From CABQCM01 sp965145485 (lineage in GTDB: Bacteria; Bacillota; Clostridia; Oscillospirales; Acutalibacteraceae): 34,927 nt of DNA. Within the stretch, counting starts at the first letter, position 1. Each line of letters starts with the position of its first letter. Below are positions 14,908 to 24,620 of this stretch, in pieces. The notes under the pieces were generated by a model. The model saw only the letters and a program-made list of their open reading frames with translations, had not been told where the DNA came from and did not search any database. The DNA is taken from NCBI GenBank assembly GCA_965145485.1, contig CBCTCU010000030.1, positions 1-34,927 of the forward strand, written 5' to 3'. The translations under genes were made by a program, and so were the position numbers.

Positions 14908-16437
14908 ATGTCCTATTTGCTTGGAATTGATATTGGCACGAGCGGGGCGAAAACGGTCCTCTTTCGCGAGGACGGCGAGGTAGCCGCCAGCCACACCGAG
15001 GATTATCCCCTCTCCCAGCCGCACAACGGCTGGGCCGAACAGAATCCTCTCGACTGGTGGGAGGCGGTCAAGCTGGGCTGCGCCGCTGTGCTCGCCCAAA
15101 GCGGCGTCCAGCCGGGGGAGATCGCCGGCGTGGGCCTCTCCGGCCAGATGCACGGGCTGGTGATGCTCGACGAGCAGGACCAGGTGTTGCATCCCGCCAT
15201 CCTGTGGTGCGACCAGCGCACGGGGGAGGAATGCCGCGATATCGAGCGCCTGGTTGGCCTCGACCGCCTGATCGCCATAACGGCCAACCCACCCCTGACC
15301 GGTTTCACCGCATCCAAAATCCTGTGGGTACAAAAACACCATCCCGACCTCTACGAGAGGTGCGCTCACATTTTGCTGCCCAAGGACTATATCCGCCTAC
15401 GCCTGACCGGCGAATACGCCACCGAGGTGTCGGACGCCAGCGGCATGCAGCTGCTCGACGTCCCCCACCGCTGCTGGTCGCAGGAGGTTCTGTCCAAGCT
15501 CTCCATCGACCCCGCGATGCTCGGCAGGGTGTACGAGTCGCCCGAGGTGACCGGCGTCCTCTCCCGTCAGGCCGCCGAGGCCACCGGGCTGAAAGAGGGC
15601 ACGCCGGTCGTGGGCGGCGCGGGGGACAATGCCGCCGCCGCGGTGGGTACCGGAACGGTCCGCGACGGTCTTGCCTTTACCACCATCGGCACGAGCGGGG
15701 TGGTCTATTCCCACACCAGCCAGCCGGTTATCGATCCCAAGGGACGGGTGCACACCTTTTGCTGCGCCGTACCGGGGGCATGGCATGTCATGGGGGTTAC
15801 CCAGGGCGCGGGATTATCACTCAAATGGTTCCGCGACCAGTTTTGCGCCGCGGAAATGCAAACCGCCCACAGCATGGAGACCGACCCCTACGTCCTGATG
15901 GACCAGGAGGCCGCCCTCTCCCCCATCGGTGCAAACCGGCTGTATTACCTCCCCTACCTGATGGGGGAGCGCACCCCTCATCTCGACCCCAACGCCCGCG
16001 GCGTCTTTTTCGGTCTGAGCGCCATGCACCAGCGCCGCGACCTGCTGCGCGCCGTGATGGAGGGGGTGACCTACTCGCTCAAGGACTGCCTGTCGATTTT
16101 TGAGGAGATGGGGCTTGCCATCGGCCGCATGGCCGCCTGCGGCGGCGGGGGTTCCAGCCCCTTCTGGCGGCAGATGCTGGCCGATGCTTTCGGCTGTCCC
16201 ATCGTCACCCTCCGCTCAAAGGAGGGGGCGGCCCTCGGGGCGGCCCTGCTCGCCGGCGTGGGGGCGGGGGTGTACCCCTCTGTCGAAGCGGCCTGCGACC
16301 AGGTCATCGGCCTGTCGGGCCGTCAGGAGCCCGATCCGGCGGCGTCGCAGCGCTACCAGGTCCTCTATCCGCTTTACCGCCAGCTCTATCCCGCCCTGCG
16401 AGAATCCTTTGAAGCTCTCGGCCGGCTCGACGGTTAA
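14908..16437 (+). CDS. xylB: Xylulokinase
   Basis: A 509-residue FGGY-family kinase that phosphorylates D-xylulose with ATP to xylulose 5-phosphate, the entry to the pentose phosphate pathway. The N-terminal phosphate loop GIDIGTSGAKT (~6-16), the sugar-binding segment GLSGQMHGLV, ILWCDQRT, the VVGGAGDNAAAAVGTG catalytic Asp region and the C-terminal nucleotide-binding ACGGGGSSPFWRQMLAD are all present. The start at 14908 has AGGGAGG upstream. It follows xylA, and a strong terminator follows the stop, closing the unit. Confidence 0.95.
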   Translation: MSYLLGIDIGTSGAKTVLFREDGEVAASHTEDYPLSQPHNGWAEQNPLDWWEAVKLGCAAVLAQSGVQPGEIAGVGLSGQMHGLVMLDEQDQVLHPAILWCDQRTGEECRDIERLVGLDRLIAITANPPLTGFTASKILWVQKHHPDLYERCAHILLPKDYIRLRLTGEYATEVSDASGMQLLDVPHRCWSQEVLSKLSIDPAMLGRVYESPEVTGVLSRQAAEATGLKEGTPVVGGAGDNAAAAVGTGTVRDGLAFTTIGTSGVVYSHTSQPVIDPKGRVHTFCCAVPGAWHVMGVTQGAGLSLKWFRDQFCAAEMQTAHSMETDPYVLMDQEAALSPIGANRLYYLPYLMGERTPHLDPNARGVFFGLSAMHQRRDLLRAVMEGVTYSLKDCLSIFEEMGLAIGRMAACGGGGSSPFWRQMLADAFGCPIVTLRSKEGAALGAALLAGVGAGVYPSVEAACDQVIGLSGRQEPDPAASQRYQVLYPLYRQLYPALRESFEALGRLDG

Positions 16438-16466
16438 TCCATCCGGCCGGGTGGGCTTTCCCGCCG

Positions 16467-16494
16467 CCAGCCGTCCTCAGGGACGGCTGGTTTT
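16467..16494 (+). terminator. Terminator of the xyl operon
   Basis: CCAGCCGTCC (16467-16476), TCAG loop, GGACGGCTGG (16481-16490), then TTTT. A perfect 10-bp stem 30 bases beyond the xylB stop. Confidence 0.9.
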
Positions 16495-16856
16495 CCATCC
16501 TCCCGCTGCCGCACCGCGGCATGGTACGGGCGGCTTTCCAACCCATACATACGTGCGCCTTAGCGGATGCGCATCACCCCAGTGAACAAGGGACAGCACG
16601 CCGGACGGGGCCTCAAACAGGCTATGACAGCGTTCCCGTCCCTGGCATGCGGCGTCTGTCCTCCTCCGGTCTTGCCAGACCCAGTTTTCCTTTCCCGGCT
16701 GGCCCAAAGGAGTTTTTGGCAGGCTTGGCATGTTCCCGGCAGGGATGACGGCGCCTTGCTGTCCGAAATCCAGACACAAAACGCAGCCGGGCCGGCCCCG
16801 CAAAGCCGTATGGCCCCTTTGCCCACTGAGGATAACAAACGAAAGCAGGGATCGTG
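16495..16856. other. Intergenic stretch before the rhamnosidase gene
   Basis: 362 bases without a gene. Reading frames on both strands look like non-coding GC-rich sequence. No convincing promoter was found; TTGGCA boxes near 16715-16735 lack a matching -10 box. Confidence 0.5.
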
Positions 16857-19800
16857 ATGAAAGCTTCACCTTTGACCATAACCGGCGGCACGGTATGCCG
16901 CCTGAGCCATCCTCTCGGTATCGACCGCACCCCCTCTTTCGGCTGGCGCTGCGAGGGGGAGGGGAACAACCGCGCCATGACGGCGTGGCAGATTGTAGTC
17001 GCTTCCAGCGCCCACCAGGCGAGCGCGCACACCGGCGACCTGTGGGACTCGGGCAAGCGCGCGGGCGGCCTGCCCTGCGATATCGGGTATGAGGGGAGCC
17101 CGCTTTGCTCCAAAACGGTTTACTTCTGGCGCGTGCGGGTTTGGGATGAGAGAGACATTCCCAGCGAATGGAGCGAAATTTACACCTTTGAGACCGGTAT
17201 CCTCCCCCACGACGCCTGGCAGGCCCGCTGGATCGGCTCGAACGTCCGATCCACCCCCCAGCTTTTCCCGCTCGATGGGGCTCAATGGATTTGGAACACC
17301 GCAAACGCCCCGCGGGATGCGATCGCTGCGGGTAAATTGTACTTTCGAAAAACGGTTCGGGTGGACGCCAGCCGCCGGCTGAAAAAGGCGCAATTTGGCT
17401 TTACGGCCGACAAACAGGCCCGTCTTTACTGCAACGGGGCGCTTGCCGGCACCTGCAGCGCCTGGCAAAGCGGTTGCCTGGTCAGCCTGCTTGACTATCT
17501 CCAGCCGGGGGATAACCTGCTTGCCGTCGAGGGGAACAACCTCTTCGAGGGCTATGCCGGATTTGCCGGCAAGCTGGTGCTGGAATACGAGGACGGCCAG
17601 ACGCAAGTGCTCCTCACCGACCCAAGCTGGAAAACCAGCCCGCAGGCAGGCGACGGATGGATGCTGCCCGGTTACGACGACGCATCCTGGGGGCGCCCCG
17701 ATCAGGCGCTGCCGTTCGGTTGCAGCCCCTGGGAGGAAGCCGCCGTCCATACCGCTCCGGTCGAGCCGGCCCCGGCCCCTGTCTTCCGCCGGGAATTCAC
17801 CCTAAACGGGGATATCGCCCGCGCCCGCGTTTATGTATGCGGGCTCGGCCTGTTCACACTCAGCGTCAACGGCCGCCAGCCCGACGATACGGTGCTCAAT
17901 CCGGCCCATACGCAATACGACAAAAGGGTGTTTTACCGTGTTTTTGACGTCACCGGGCTTCTGCGGCAGGGGGCCAACGCCCTGTCGGTAGAGCTGGGCA
18001 ACAGCTTTTTCAACGAAACCATCGCCGTCTGGAATTGGCCCAACGCCGCGTGGCGGGATTACCCCAAATGCCTTATGGAGGTGACCGTCTGGTACCGCGA
18101 CGGCCGGAGCGAAACGGTCGGCACCGACGCTGCCTGGAAGCTGCTGCGCGACGGCCCCACCCGTTTTGACAGCATTTATTACGGCGAGACGGTCGACGCA
18201 AGGAAGCTTCCCGTCGGCTGTGATCTTCCCGGCTTTGACGACACCGGCTGGGAGCCGGCGCTCGAGGTGCCCGCCCCCGCCGGCCGCCTGGCCTTCCAGT
18301 GTATGGAGCCCATGCGCCGGATCGAGCGTTTTTCCGGCCGGATTCGCCAAATCGGCGAGTCATCCTGGGTGGTGGAGGCGCCCGTCATGATGACCGGATG
18401 GGCGGCGCTGCGTTTTGACGCCCCTGCGGGAACCGAAATCACCATCTGCTACGGCGAGCGCCTGCTGGAGGACGGGTCGGTTGAAGCCCTGGGCGTGCGG
18501 CAAAGCGACTGGTATGCCCGGGACATCCAGCGGGACCGTTATTTCTGCCGGGGCGGCGGGGAATGGTTTGAGCCCCATTTTTCCTACAAGGGCTTCCGCT
18601 ACCTCCAGATCGACGGCTACGCCGGCCCCTTATCCGACAGCGACGTCAAGCTGTACCTGATCCACAACGATATCGACCGCTGCGGCGGGTTTGAGAGCTC
18701 GATCGAGCAATTCAACCGTCTGCACGATATCATGGTGCGCACCATGCGCAATAATTTCCAGAGCAAGCCAACCGACACCCCGGTGTGGGAAAAAAACGGC
18801 TGGACCGGCGACGCCAACGTAGCGTGCGAGAGCATGTGCTGCAACTTTGACGTCAGCCTCTTTCTCTCCAAATTTCTCGACGACCTGACCGACGCGCAGG
18901 ATTCCTCCGGCACGGTGCCCCAGATCGCCCCGACGGCCAACTGGGCGATGGACAACACCCCCGTTTGGAACAGCATCCTGATTTTAGCCGCCGAAAAGCT
19001 GCTGGATCAATACGGCACCCATAGGCTGGTGCAGCGGCACTATGCCGCCATGCAGCGGCTGATGGCCCTCACGCTATCCCAAATTGAGGAGAACGGATGG
19101 ACCTGGTACGACCACCAGTTGGCCGACTGGGTCTCTCCCGCCGGCGGTAGCGACCCGATGATCGCGTCTGAGGCGTCGTCCAGCGAGGGGAGCGGCATCT
19201 GTGCGACCGGGTTCGTCGTGCGCTCGCTCGAGGCCATGCTGCGGTTTGCCAAAGCACGGGGGGACGATGCGGCGGCCTCCCTGTACGCCGGCTCGCTCGA
19301 TCAAATTCGCGCCGCCTTCCAACAAAAATACTACGACCCCGAGGCCGGCTGTTACCGCACCGGCTTCTGGCAGCCGCTGGGCCAGCGCACCCCCTTCCGC
19401 CAGACCTCCCAGCTCGTCCCACTGGCTTTCGGCCTCGCGCCGGCTGAGCTGGCCGGGCAGGTTGCCTCCCGGTTGGCGGAGGATATCGTGGAAAAAGGCT
19501 GCCACCTCGATACCGGCATGGTCGGCACCAAGCTGATACTGCCCGTACTATGCGACTACGGTTATGAGGACCTCGCCCTGCGCCTGCTGATGCAGGACAC
19601 CTACCCAAGCTGGGGCTATTGGCTCGCCTGCGGCTCGACCTCCACCTGGGAGGTATATGAGCGCGTGACCCGGTCGGAGGACCACTATTTTCTCGGCACC
19701 TACGACGAATGGTTTTTCCGTTACCTCTGCGGCCTGCGTTCGGTCCAGCAGGGCGGCCGTGAACTGACCATCCGCCCGTTGCCGATTGCCGGGCAGTGGG

Positions 19801-20105
19801 CCCGCGCGCGTGTTAAAACCGCGGTGGGCCTTGTCTCCTCCGGCTGGGATGCCCGCGACGGGCGCATCCGCTTTGAGCTGGCCATTCCGATAGGGGCGCG
19901 CGCCAGGGTGATCCTGCCGGTCTGCGCCCCGCCCGAAATGCTGGACGGCCCTTGCGTCCCCTTCCATCCCTGTGAGGGGGGCTGGCAGGCCGAGCTTGGA
20001 TCGGGCCGCTATGTGCTGGAGGCTGACGGCAAGGCAATATCCCTTCCATCCCCTTCGACGGAGGGGGCGTCGCCCTCCACATCGGGCGGAAATCCCGGCG
20101 CGTGA
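16857..20105 (+). CDS. Intracellular alpha-L-rhamnosidase, GH78
   Basis: A 1082-residue cytoplasmic enzyme (no signal peptide) that removes terminal alpha-L-rhamnose by inversion. An N-terminal Ig-like domain (~5-115) comes first. An accessory beta-sandwich (~140-290), a second one with VCGLGLFTLSVNGRQ (~315-480), a further beta domain (~490-600) and the (alpha/alpha)6 catalytic domain follow. In the catalytic domain DTPVWEKNGWTGDAN has Asp640, Glu645 and Asp652, spaced exactly as the catalytic and substrate residues of known GH78 enzymes (D-x4-E-x6-D). The general base is probably Glu932 in TSTWEVYE. The start has a weak AGGG site; a GTG one codon upstream is also possible. A strong terminator ends the preceding unit, so it is likely transcribed alone. 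Confidence 0.92.
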   Translation: MKASPLTITGGTVCRLSHPLGIDRTPSFGWRCEGEGNNRAMTAWQIVVASSAHQASAHTGDLWDSGKRAGGLPCDIGYEGSPLCSKTVYFWRVRVWDERDIPSEWSEIYTFETGILPHDAWQARWIGSNVRSTPQLFPLDGAQWIWNTANAPRDAIAAGKLYFRKTVRVDASRRLKKAQFGFTADKQARLYCNGALAGTCSAWQSGCLVSLLDYLQPGDNLLAVEGNNLFEGYAGFAGKLVLEYEDGQTQVLLTDPSWKTSPQAGDGWMLPGYDDASWGRPDQALPFGCSPWEEAAVHTAPVEPAPAPVFRREFTLNGDIARARVYVCGLGLFTLSVNGRQPDDTVLNPAHTQYDKRVFYRVFDVTGLLRQGANALSVELGNSFFNETIAVWNWPNAAWRDYPKCLMEVTVWYRDGRSETVGTDAAWKLLRDGPTRFDSIYYGETVDARKLPVGCDLPGFDDTGWEPALEVPAPAGRLAFQCMEPMRRIERFSGRIRQIGESSWVVEAPVMMTGWAALRFDAPAGTEITICYGERLLEDGSVEALGVRQSDWYARDIQRDRYFCRGGGEWFEPHFSYKGFRYLQIDGYAGPLSDSDVKLYLIHNDIDRCGGFESSIEQFNRLHDIMVRTMRNNFQSKPTDTPVWEKNGWTGDANVACESMCCNFDVSLFLSKFLDDLTDAQDSSGTVPQIAPTANWAMDNTPVWNSILILAAEKLLDQYGTHRLVQRHYAAMQRLMALTLSQIEENGWTWYDHQLADWVSPAGGSDPMIASEASSSEGSGICATGFVVRSLEAMLRFAKARGDDAAASLYAGSLDQIRAAFQQKYYDPEAGCYRTGFWQPLGQRTPFRQTSQLVPLAFGLAPAELAGQVASRLAEDIVEKGCHLDTGMVGTKLILPVLCDYGYEDLALRLLMQDTYPSWGYWLACGSTSTWEVYERVTRSEDHYFLGTYDEWFFRYLCGLRSVQQGGRELTIRPLPIAGQWARARVKTAVGLVSSGWDARDGRIRFELAIPIGARARVILPVCAPPEMLDGPCVPFHPCEGGWQAELGSGRYVLEADGKAISLPSPSTEGASPSTSGGNPGA

Positions 20106-20556
20106 TTTCCCGACCGATCGCAACGCTGGGAAGCCGGCAAGCGGGAACATCGCCGCAGCGCAGGCCGGGTGGGGGCAAAGCGCGTCCTGGGCACACGGTA
20201 GGATAGGTCATCCCCCGGCAAAGACCACCAAATATACACTGCGCGGGCATGGTGTTGTGCGCGACGCCTTATGATTTCACAGTATGGCGGCATGCCCGCC
20301 TCCAATCCCCGGCCCATTCCCACCCAAGGGGGAGCATACAAAATCCCGGCCGACGCCTTGCCGTGTCGGCCGGGATTGTTTGATGTGGCGAAAGTCCCCA
20401 CCCCTGGCGGGGTGCCCATCGACTATTTTTCGGGTGAAGAAGCAGGAAAGCTAGGCGTCTTGCCCTTTGTACGATTCCCCTCCCGCGCGGAATGGAACCT
20501 TGCATGTGCGTTGCCCGATGGCCTTCGTTCATCCCATTCGGCCGTTTCCTGCCGCG
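20106..20556. other. Convergent intergenic region
   Basis: 451 bases between the rhamnosidase stop and the DivIVA-like stop. Apart from the hairpin at 20342-20377 I see no gene, repeat or RNA. The sequence is GC-rich and the frames have no start sites worth listing. Confidence 0.6.
20342..20380. terminator. Hairpin terminator between convergent genes
   Basis: AATCCCGGCCGAC (20342-20354) and GTCGGCCGGGATT (20365-20377) form a perfect 13-bp stem with a 10-base loop. T-rich sequence follows on both strands (GTTT on the plus strand, TTTTGTAT on the minus strand). It can serve both genes. Confidence 0.65.
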
Positions 20557-21228
20557 TCAGCTCGGATCGGCCAGGCGGTAAAGCCGCCCCTCGGGCTGCG
20601 CCTCTTCCGCCGGCGCGCCGATGGCGTCCAGCTTGGTGAGGATCGCGTCAAGGGCTGCGATAATCTCTTCCTTCGCGGTCTGGTCGGACGGGCGAGCAGG
20701 CTGCGCTTCCTGCCCGCTGACGGGGGCGTTGCCAAAATACATCTCCCGCTCGGCATTGGCCACGCGGATCTCCATAGCGACCTGTTTTTGCAGTAATTCC
20801 ACATTCTTTTCCTGCACCCGGTCGATAAACTCGGACAGCTTGCGCTCCCTCTCCACGGCCTCGCGGGAGACCCGGTCCATCTCTTTCTCCAGCGCGGCGT
20901 ATTTGCCAACCCACTCTTCCCGCTCGGCGGCCGTTTCTTCCAGCCTCTGGCGCAGCAATTGGCCCTCCTCCGCCTGCTGGCTGAGGGAGGCAACCTGCCG
21001 CTGCAAACCGTCGGCCCGCTCGGACGCCTGCCTGGCCTCGGCAAGATACTGCTCGCTCTGCTGCCGGGCCAATTCCAGTTGCATCTCCGCCTGCGACAGC
21101 TTGTCCTCATAATCGCGTATCAGCTCCTGCCGCTTCTGCTCCGCCAGCCGGTCCATCTGCGCGATATAGTCGATTACCTGCTCTCTGGAGAAGCCAAAAA
21201 GGGCCTTTTTAAACCGCATGGGCTGCAT
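20557..21228 (-). CDS. DivIVA-like coiled-coil protein
   Basis: A 223-residue cytoplasmic protein. The N-terminus has the DivIVA/GpsB-type membrane-binding segment (FKKALFGFSREQVIDYIAQM, about 6-25). A long coiled coil follows from ~28 to ~165, rich in Q, E, R and A. The C-terminal part has a short helix (EIIAALDAILTKLDAI). DivIVA-family proteins sense curved membrane and place division or cell-wall machinery; the exact role here is unknown. The start at 21228 has AAAGGAG eight bases upstream. The gene has its own promoter, divergent from P2. Confidence 0.8.
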   Translation of the reverse strand: MQPMRFKKALFGFSREQVIDYIAQMDRLAEQKRQELIRDYEDKLSQAEMQLELARQQSEQYLAEARQASERADGLQRQVASLSQQAEEGQLLRQRLEETAAEREEWVGKYAALEKEMDRVSREAVERERKLSEFIDRVQEKNVELLQKQVAMEIRVANAEREMYFGNAPVSGQEAQPARPSDQTAKEEIIAALDAILTKLDAIGAPAEEAQPEGRLYRLADPS

Positions 21229-21270
21229 CCTGTCCGCTCCTTTATCCGCACATAACGTTAGAATGTGACA

Positions 21271-21299
21271 AGTATAGCACCTTTTCCGCCAAATTACAA
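21271..21299 (-). promoter_or_regulatory. Promoter of the DivIVA-like gene
   Basis: On the minus strand TTGTAA (21294-21299), 17 bases, TATACT (21271-21276), about 43 bases before the start at 21228. Confidence 0.7.
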
Positions 21300-21362
21300 C
21301 CGTTTCCTCCTCGCCGGCATGCTTTGACGCCGAAATATTTTGCCCATCCTTCAAAAACCATC

Positions 21363-21391
21363 TTGACGGATTTCCCCTGGGAAGGTATGAT
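21363..21391 (+). promoter_or_regulatory. Promoter of P2
   Basis: TTGACG (21363-21368), 17 bases, TATGAT (21386-21391). The start codon at 21601 is over 200 bases further on, so the leader is long. Confidence 0.7.
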
Positions 21392-21394
21392 ACG

Positions 21395-21600
21395 GTCGGA
21401 ATTGGCTTTGCTGTAGCCGGTATGGCATAAAGAGGCGAGCGCGTGGCACCCTCTCACGCCGGTTTGGGCGACGGTTGGCCAAAGCCAGATGTCTTGTATT
21501 GCGGATATACCCTATGCAGACAGGCTCCGGTGTTGCCGCCTCCCCTGTGTGGATCGGTTTCCCATACCGGACGGTCTGCCCGAGAGAAAGAAGAGTGCTT
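21395..21600 (+). other. Long untranslated leader of P2
   Basis: About 200 transcribed bases between the predicted start site and the P2 ATG. It contains GC-rich inverted stretches (for example GGCG near 21433 against CGCC near 21459). I recognise no known riboswitch class. It may fold as a leader that controls expression, or the true promoter may lie closer. Confidence 0.3.
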
Positions 21601-24546
21601 ATGAAACGATGCAAAAGATTATTGGCCCTGGTGCTGTGCCTGGGCGGGCTCTTGCCAGCGGGCGCGATGCCAGGGGACGCCGCCGCGGCCGAGACGGCAG
21701 CGATTGGCGATATCAATGCGGACGGGGCCATCAATGCGACCGACGCGCTGCTGTCCTTGCAGTATTCGGTGGGTCTCACCCCCCTGGACGAGTCCGAGCA
21801 GACCGCGGCTGACGTGGACGGAAGTGAAGCTGTCAACGCCTCCGACGCACTGCTGATCCTGCAATATTCGGTGGGCCTCAAATCCCATTTCCCCGCCCAG
21901 CCGTTGGATGGAATGGAGGGACTGACCTACGTCATGCGACAGGGACAATACGAGCAATACCGCGGCCCGGTGGACATCGAAGGCCCCCGCAGCTATTCCG
22001 GTGTGGTCAACTATGACACCATGCACGTCAACACCGATATGAACTCCACCGCAGGGCAGGGTTACCCTTACCTGATGAAGGAGTTCAACTTTAATTTTCC
22101 CGGCGAATACGCCGACCTGCATCCGGAGGATTTGCAATACACCTCCACCGGCGAGGTCTACGGCAGCCGCCCCTACGTTCTTCTGACCGAGCAGTATATG
22201 GATTATTTTATCAATACCCACCTGCTCCCCTCCCTGACGCCCGATACGTATATGTGCTCCATCGTCGAGCCGGAGATGCTGCGCAAGGGCCTGTATGGCG
22301 AAACCTACAAAGCGCTGTGGCAGGAATATTTCGACACCCCCTGGGTGGACCCCCTCTCCTCGCCCGAGGCGGTTTTTATGTCCCAGAGACTGAACATCTA
22401 CACCCACACCCGGGCCATTGAGACCTATGCCGACGCCATTGCCTCGGTGTCGCCCGACATCGAGTTCAACGTCGCGCCCCACAGCACCGTGGCCTATTCG
22501 CAATACGACGGCGGCATCACCGGGGGGATTCATCACATGCTCGCCACCGGCCGGGTCGGGTCGGTGACGGCGCAGGTGTGGAGCAATACCATCGCCGGCG
22601 CGTTCCCCTGCAACGGCGTTTCGCAGGAATATCCCTTTTTGCGGGCCTATCTGGGCTATGGCTCCTTTGTCGACGCGGCCCGCTATCACGGCCTGCCGCT
22701 CTACGCCCTCGACGACGCGATGTCCGATACGGCCAACGGTGAAAACGAGCCCTACTGGCGCACCCTGAACCACGATCAGATCGTCGCCTCCCTTATGCAG
22801 TCGGACGTCAACCGCTGGCAGTTTATCTATCCCGACCGCAGCTTTACCAACGTCTCCGACCGTTACCGCACCGAGCAGACCAACATTCACCGCGCGGTGC
22901 TCGACATTGCGGGCAAGGCATACCGCTTCACCGGCGGCACGCCGGGGATCGCTCTGCTGCTGTCCGACACCCTCTCGTGGCAGACCGAGCAAAACGGCTG
23001 GGCGCAAAACGCGGCAAGCTGTTACTATGGTCTTACCACCCCGCTGACGGCCGACGGGATTCCCGTCCGCCAGAAGGCGATGGAGTGTATTACTTCCCCT
23101 GAGGACCTGGAAGGGGTTACCCTGCTCATCGTATCCTACGACTGCATGAAGCCCCTCAGCGAGGAGGTCAACACCGCCCTGGCCGAGTGGGTACGCGACG
23201 GGGGTACCCTGATGTATCTCGGGGGGCATGACGCCTACGAGACGATGTCGGGCGAGTGGTGGTCCTCCCCTGAAAAAGGGGGAACCCCTCTCAATAATCT
23301 TCTGATGCACCTCGGTCTGGACGTGGAAGTCACCGCGCCCGAAGGCGCTTCCCTGCTGGTATGGGAGGATTCGCCCTCCAATCAGGACGCGATCGATTCC
23401 CTGGGCGGGCTGGTGGTCAACCTGGACGGTTTCCAGGCCGCATTCGAGGGCGTCGCCGACCCTCTGCTCACCGCGGGCGGCCAGACCGTCGGCTTTGATG
23501 CGGCGGTAGGGGAGGGCCATGTGGTGGCCTGCTCCTTGAGCTCGGCTACCTACAGCGCCTCCACTTCCGGCGCCGAGCTGTTGCGCCAGCTCACCCGGCA
23601 CGCCTTGCAGTATACCGACTACTCCTATGTTTCCTCCAACGCTTTTACCGTTCGCCGGGGCAACTATGTCGCGGTCCATCCCGTGAGGGGTGAGTATACC
23701 CTGGAGGGGACGTATGTCAACCTCTTTGACAGCCGTTCGCCGGTTGTGGTCGACCCTGTGATTCCCGAAGGAACCTCGGCGCTGTATTACGATATTTCGG
23801 ATATCGACCGCAGCGTCCCCCGCGTGGTCTACTCAGGCAGCATCGCGCAGGAGACTCCCAGCGAAACCGGCCGGCAAACCGTCTTTGAGGTAACCGGAGC
23901 GGAAAACGCCCTGATCTCGACCCGTATCGTTGCAGCCGACGGCCTCACACCCGCGTCGGTCACCGCTCTTTCAGCTGACGGCTCCCCCATGGGCACGGCC
24001 CTCGAATGGGACGCCGCTACCTCCTCCCTTCTGGTGCAAACCCATGCCGGCCCCCAATCGCCCACCACCGTCACCGTCGAATGGGACACGACCGGGCAAT
24101 CGATCCCTGCATCCAGCCATTACGAGGATTTCATCCTGCTAACCAACTCGAGCGGCGGAGACGAAGACTATCTTTTTGAGAACACCGCCTATTCCAACGC
24201 CGAATCCCGTTTTTGCGACCTGGACACCCATTTGACCTATCGTTTTGATCTCGACGACCTGCCCGCCGCCGTGTTCAGCCTGTCGCTGAGGCAAAACTAT
24301 CTGGTAGAGGTTTCATCCGATAATCTCAACTACCAGACCGTTTTCGACGTTTCTCAGGAATACGAGGAGCGGGTCACCTCGGAAAACGCCGGAATGCGCT
24401 GTATCGTTGCGTCCGATTACGGCTTAACCGACGGGACGCTTTACCTGCGCATCCGCAACACCGACCCCACCCAGGGCTGGGGCGGGGCAATCACTCAAAT
24501 TTCGGTCAAATATCTTGTCGACGGGCCGGCCGGTGAATATCAGTAA
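21601..24546 (+). CDS. P2: secreted protein with N-terminal dockerin, glycosidase-like
   Basis: A 981-residue exported protein, paralogue of P1 and P3. Signal peptide at ~1-30 (MKRCKRLLALVLCLGG). A type I dockerin at ~35-95 has two loop repeats (GDINADGAINATD, then ADVDGSEAVNASD), again at the N-terminus. In the family core, VEPE (222-225), PHST (293-296), AQVWS (324-328), DDAMSD (371-376) and PDRS (411-414) line up with the P1 motifs; the first Glu of EEPE is Val here, so the second Glu is the better catalytic candidate. The amidotransferase-like domain shows LLIVSYDCMKP and LAEWVRDGG, and a beta-rich tail ends with TQGWGG. The start at 21601 has only AAGAAGAG upstream. No neighbour is co-transcribed; a terminator follows. 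Confidence 0.8.
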   Translation: MKRCKRLLALVLCLGGLLPAGAMPGDAAAAETAAIGDINADGAINATDALLSLQYSVGLTPLDESEQTAADVDGSEAVNASDALLILQYSVGLKSHFPAQPLDGMEGLTYVMRQGQYEQYRGPVDIEGPRSYSGVVNYDTMHVNTDMNSTAGQGYPYLMKEFNFNFPGEYADLHPEDLQYTSTGEVYGSRPYVLLTEQYMDYFINTHLLPSLTPDTYMCSIVEPEMLRKGLYGETYKALWQEYFDTPWVDPLSSPEAVFMSQRLNIYTHTRAIETYADAIASVSPDIEFNVAPHSTVAYSQYDGGITGGIHHMLATGRVGSVTAQVWSNTIAGAFPCNGVSQEYPFLRAYLGYGSFVDAARYHGLPLYALDDAMSDTANGENEPYWRTLNHDQIVASLMQSDVNRWQFIYPDRSFTNVSDRYRTEQTNIHRAVLDIAGKAYRFTGGTPGIALLLSDTLSWQTEQNGWAQNAASCYYGLTTPLTADGIPVRQKAMECITSPEDLEGVTLLIVSYDCMKPLSEEVNTALAEWVRDGGTLMYLGGHDAYETMSGEWWSSPEKGGTPLNNLLMHLGLDVEVTAPEGASLLVWEDSPSNQDAIDSLGGLVVNLDGFQAAFEGVADPLLTAGGQTVGFDAAVGEGHVVACSLSSATYSASTSGAELLRQLTRHALQYTDYSYVSSNAFTVRRGNYVAVHPVRGEYTLEGTYVNLFDSRSPVVVDPVIPEGTSALYYDISDIDRSVPRVVYSGSIAQETPSETGRQTVFEVTGAENALISTRIVAADGLTPASVTALSADGSPMGTALEWDAATSSLLVQTHAGPQSPTTVTVEWDTTGQSIPASSHYEDFILLTNSSGGDEDYLFENTAYSNAESRFCDLDTHLTYRFDLDDLPAAVFSLSLRQNYLVEVSSDNLNYQTVFDVSQEYEERVTSENAGMRCIVASDYGLTDGTLYLRIRNTDPTQGWGGAITQISVKYLVDGPAGEYQ

Positions 24547-24585
24547 GGTAGCCAGCGGTTCCAGTCGTCCGCGGCCGAATCCTTT

Positions 24586-24620
24586 GGGAGGGCAGGGCAC
24601 ACTGCCCTCCCCTTCGTTTT
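24586..24620 (+). terminator. Terminator after P2
   Basis: GGGAGGGCA (24586-24594) and TGCCCTCCC (24603-24611) form a perfect 9-bp stem, followed by CTTCGTTTT. The T-run is broken, so strength is moderate. Confidence 0.6.

Noticed and set aside
21395..21600. Riboswitch (c-di-GMP or similar) in the P2 leader
   Set aside because: None of the conserved core strings of the classes I know are present.
21619..23679. 686-codon open frame on the minus strand over P2
   Set aside because: Antisense shadow of a gene with a signal peptide and dockerin; protein is of low-complexity GC-rich character.
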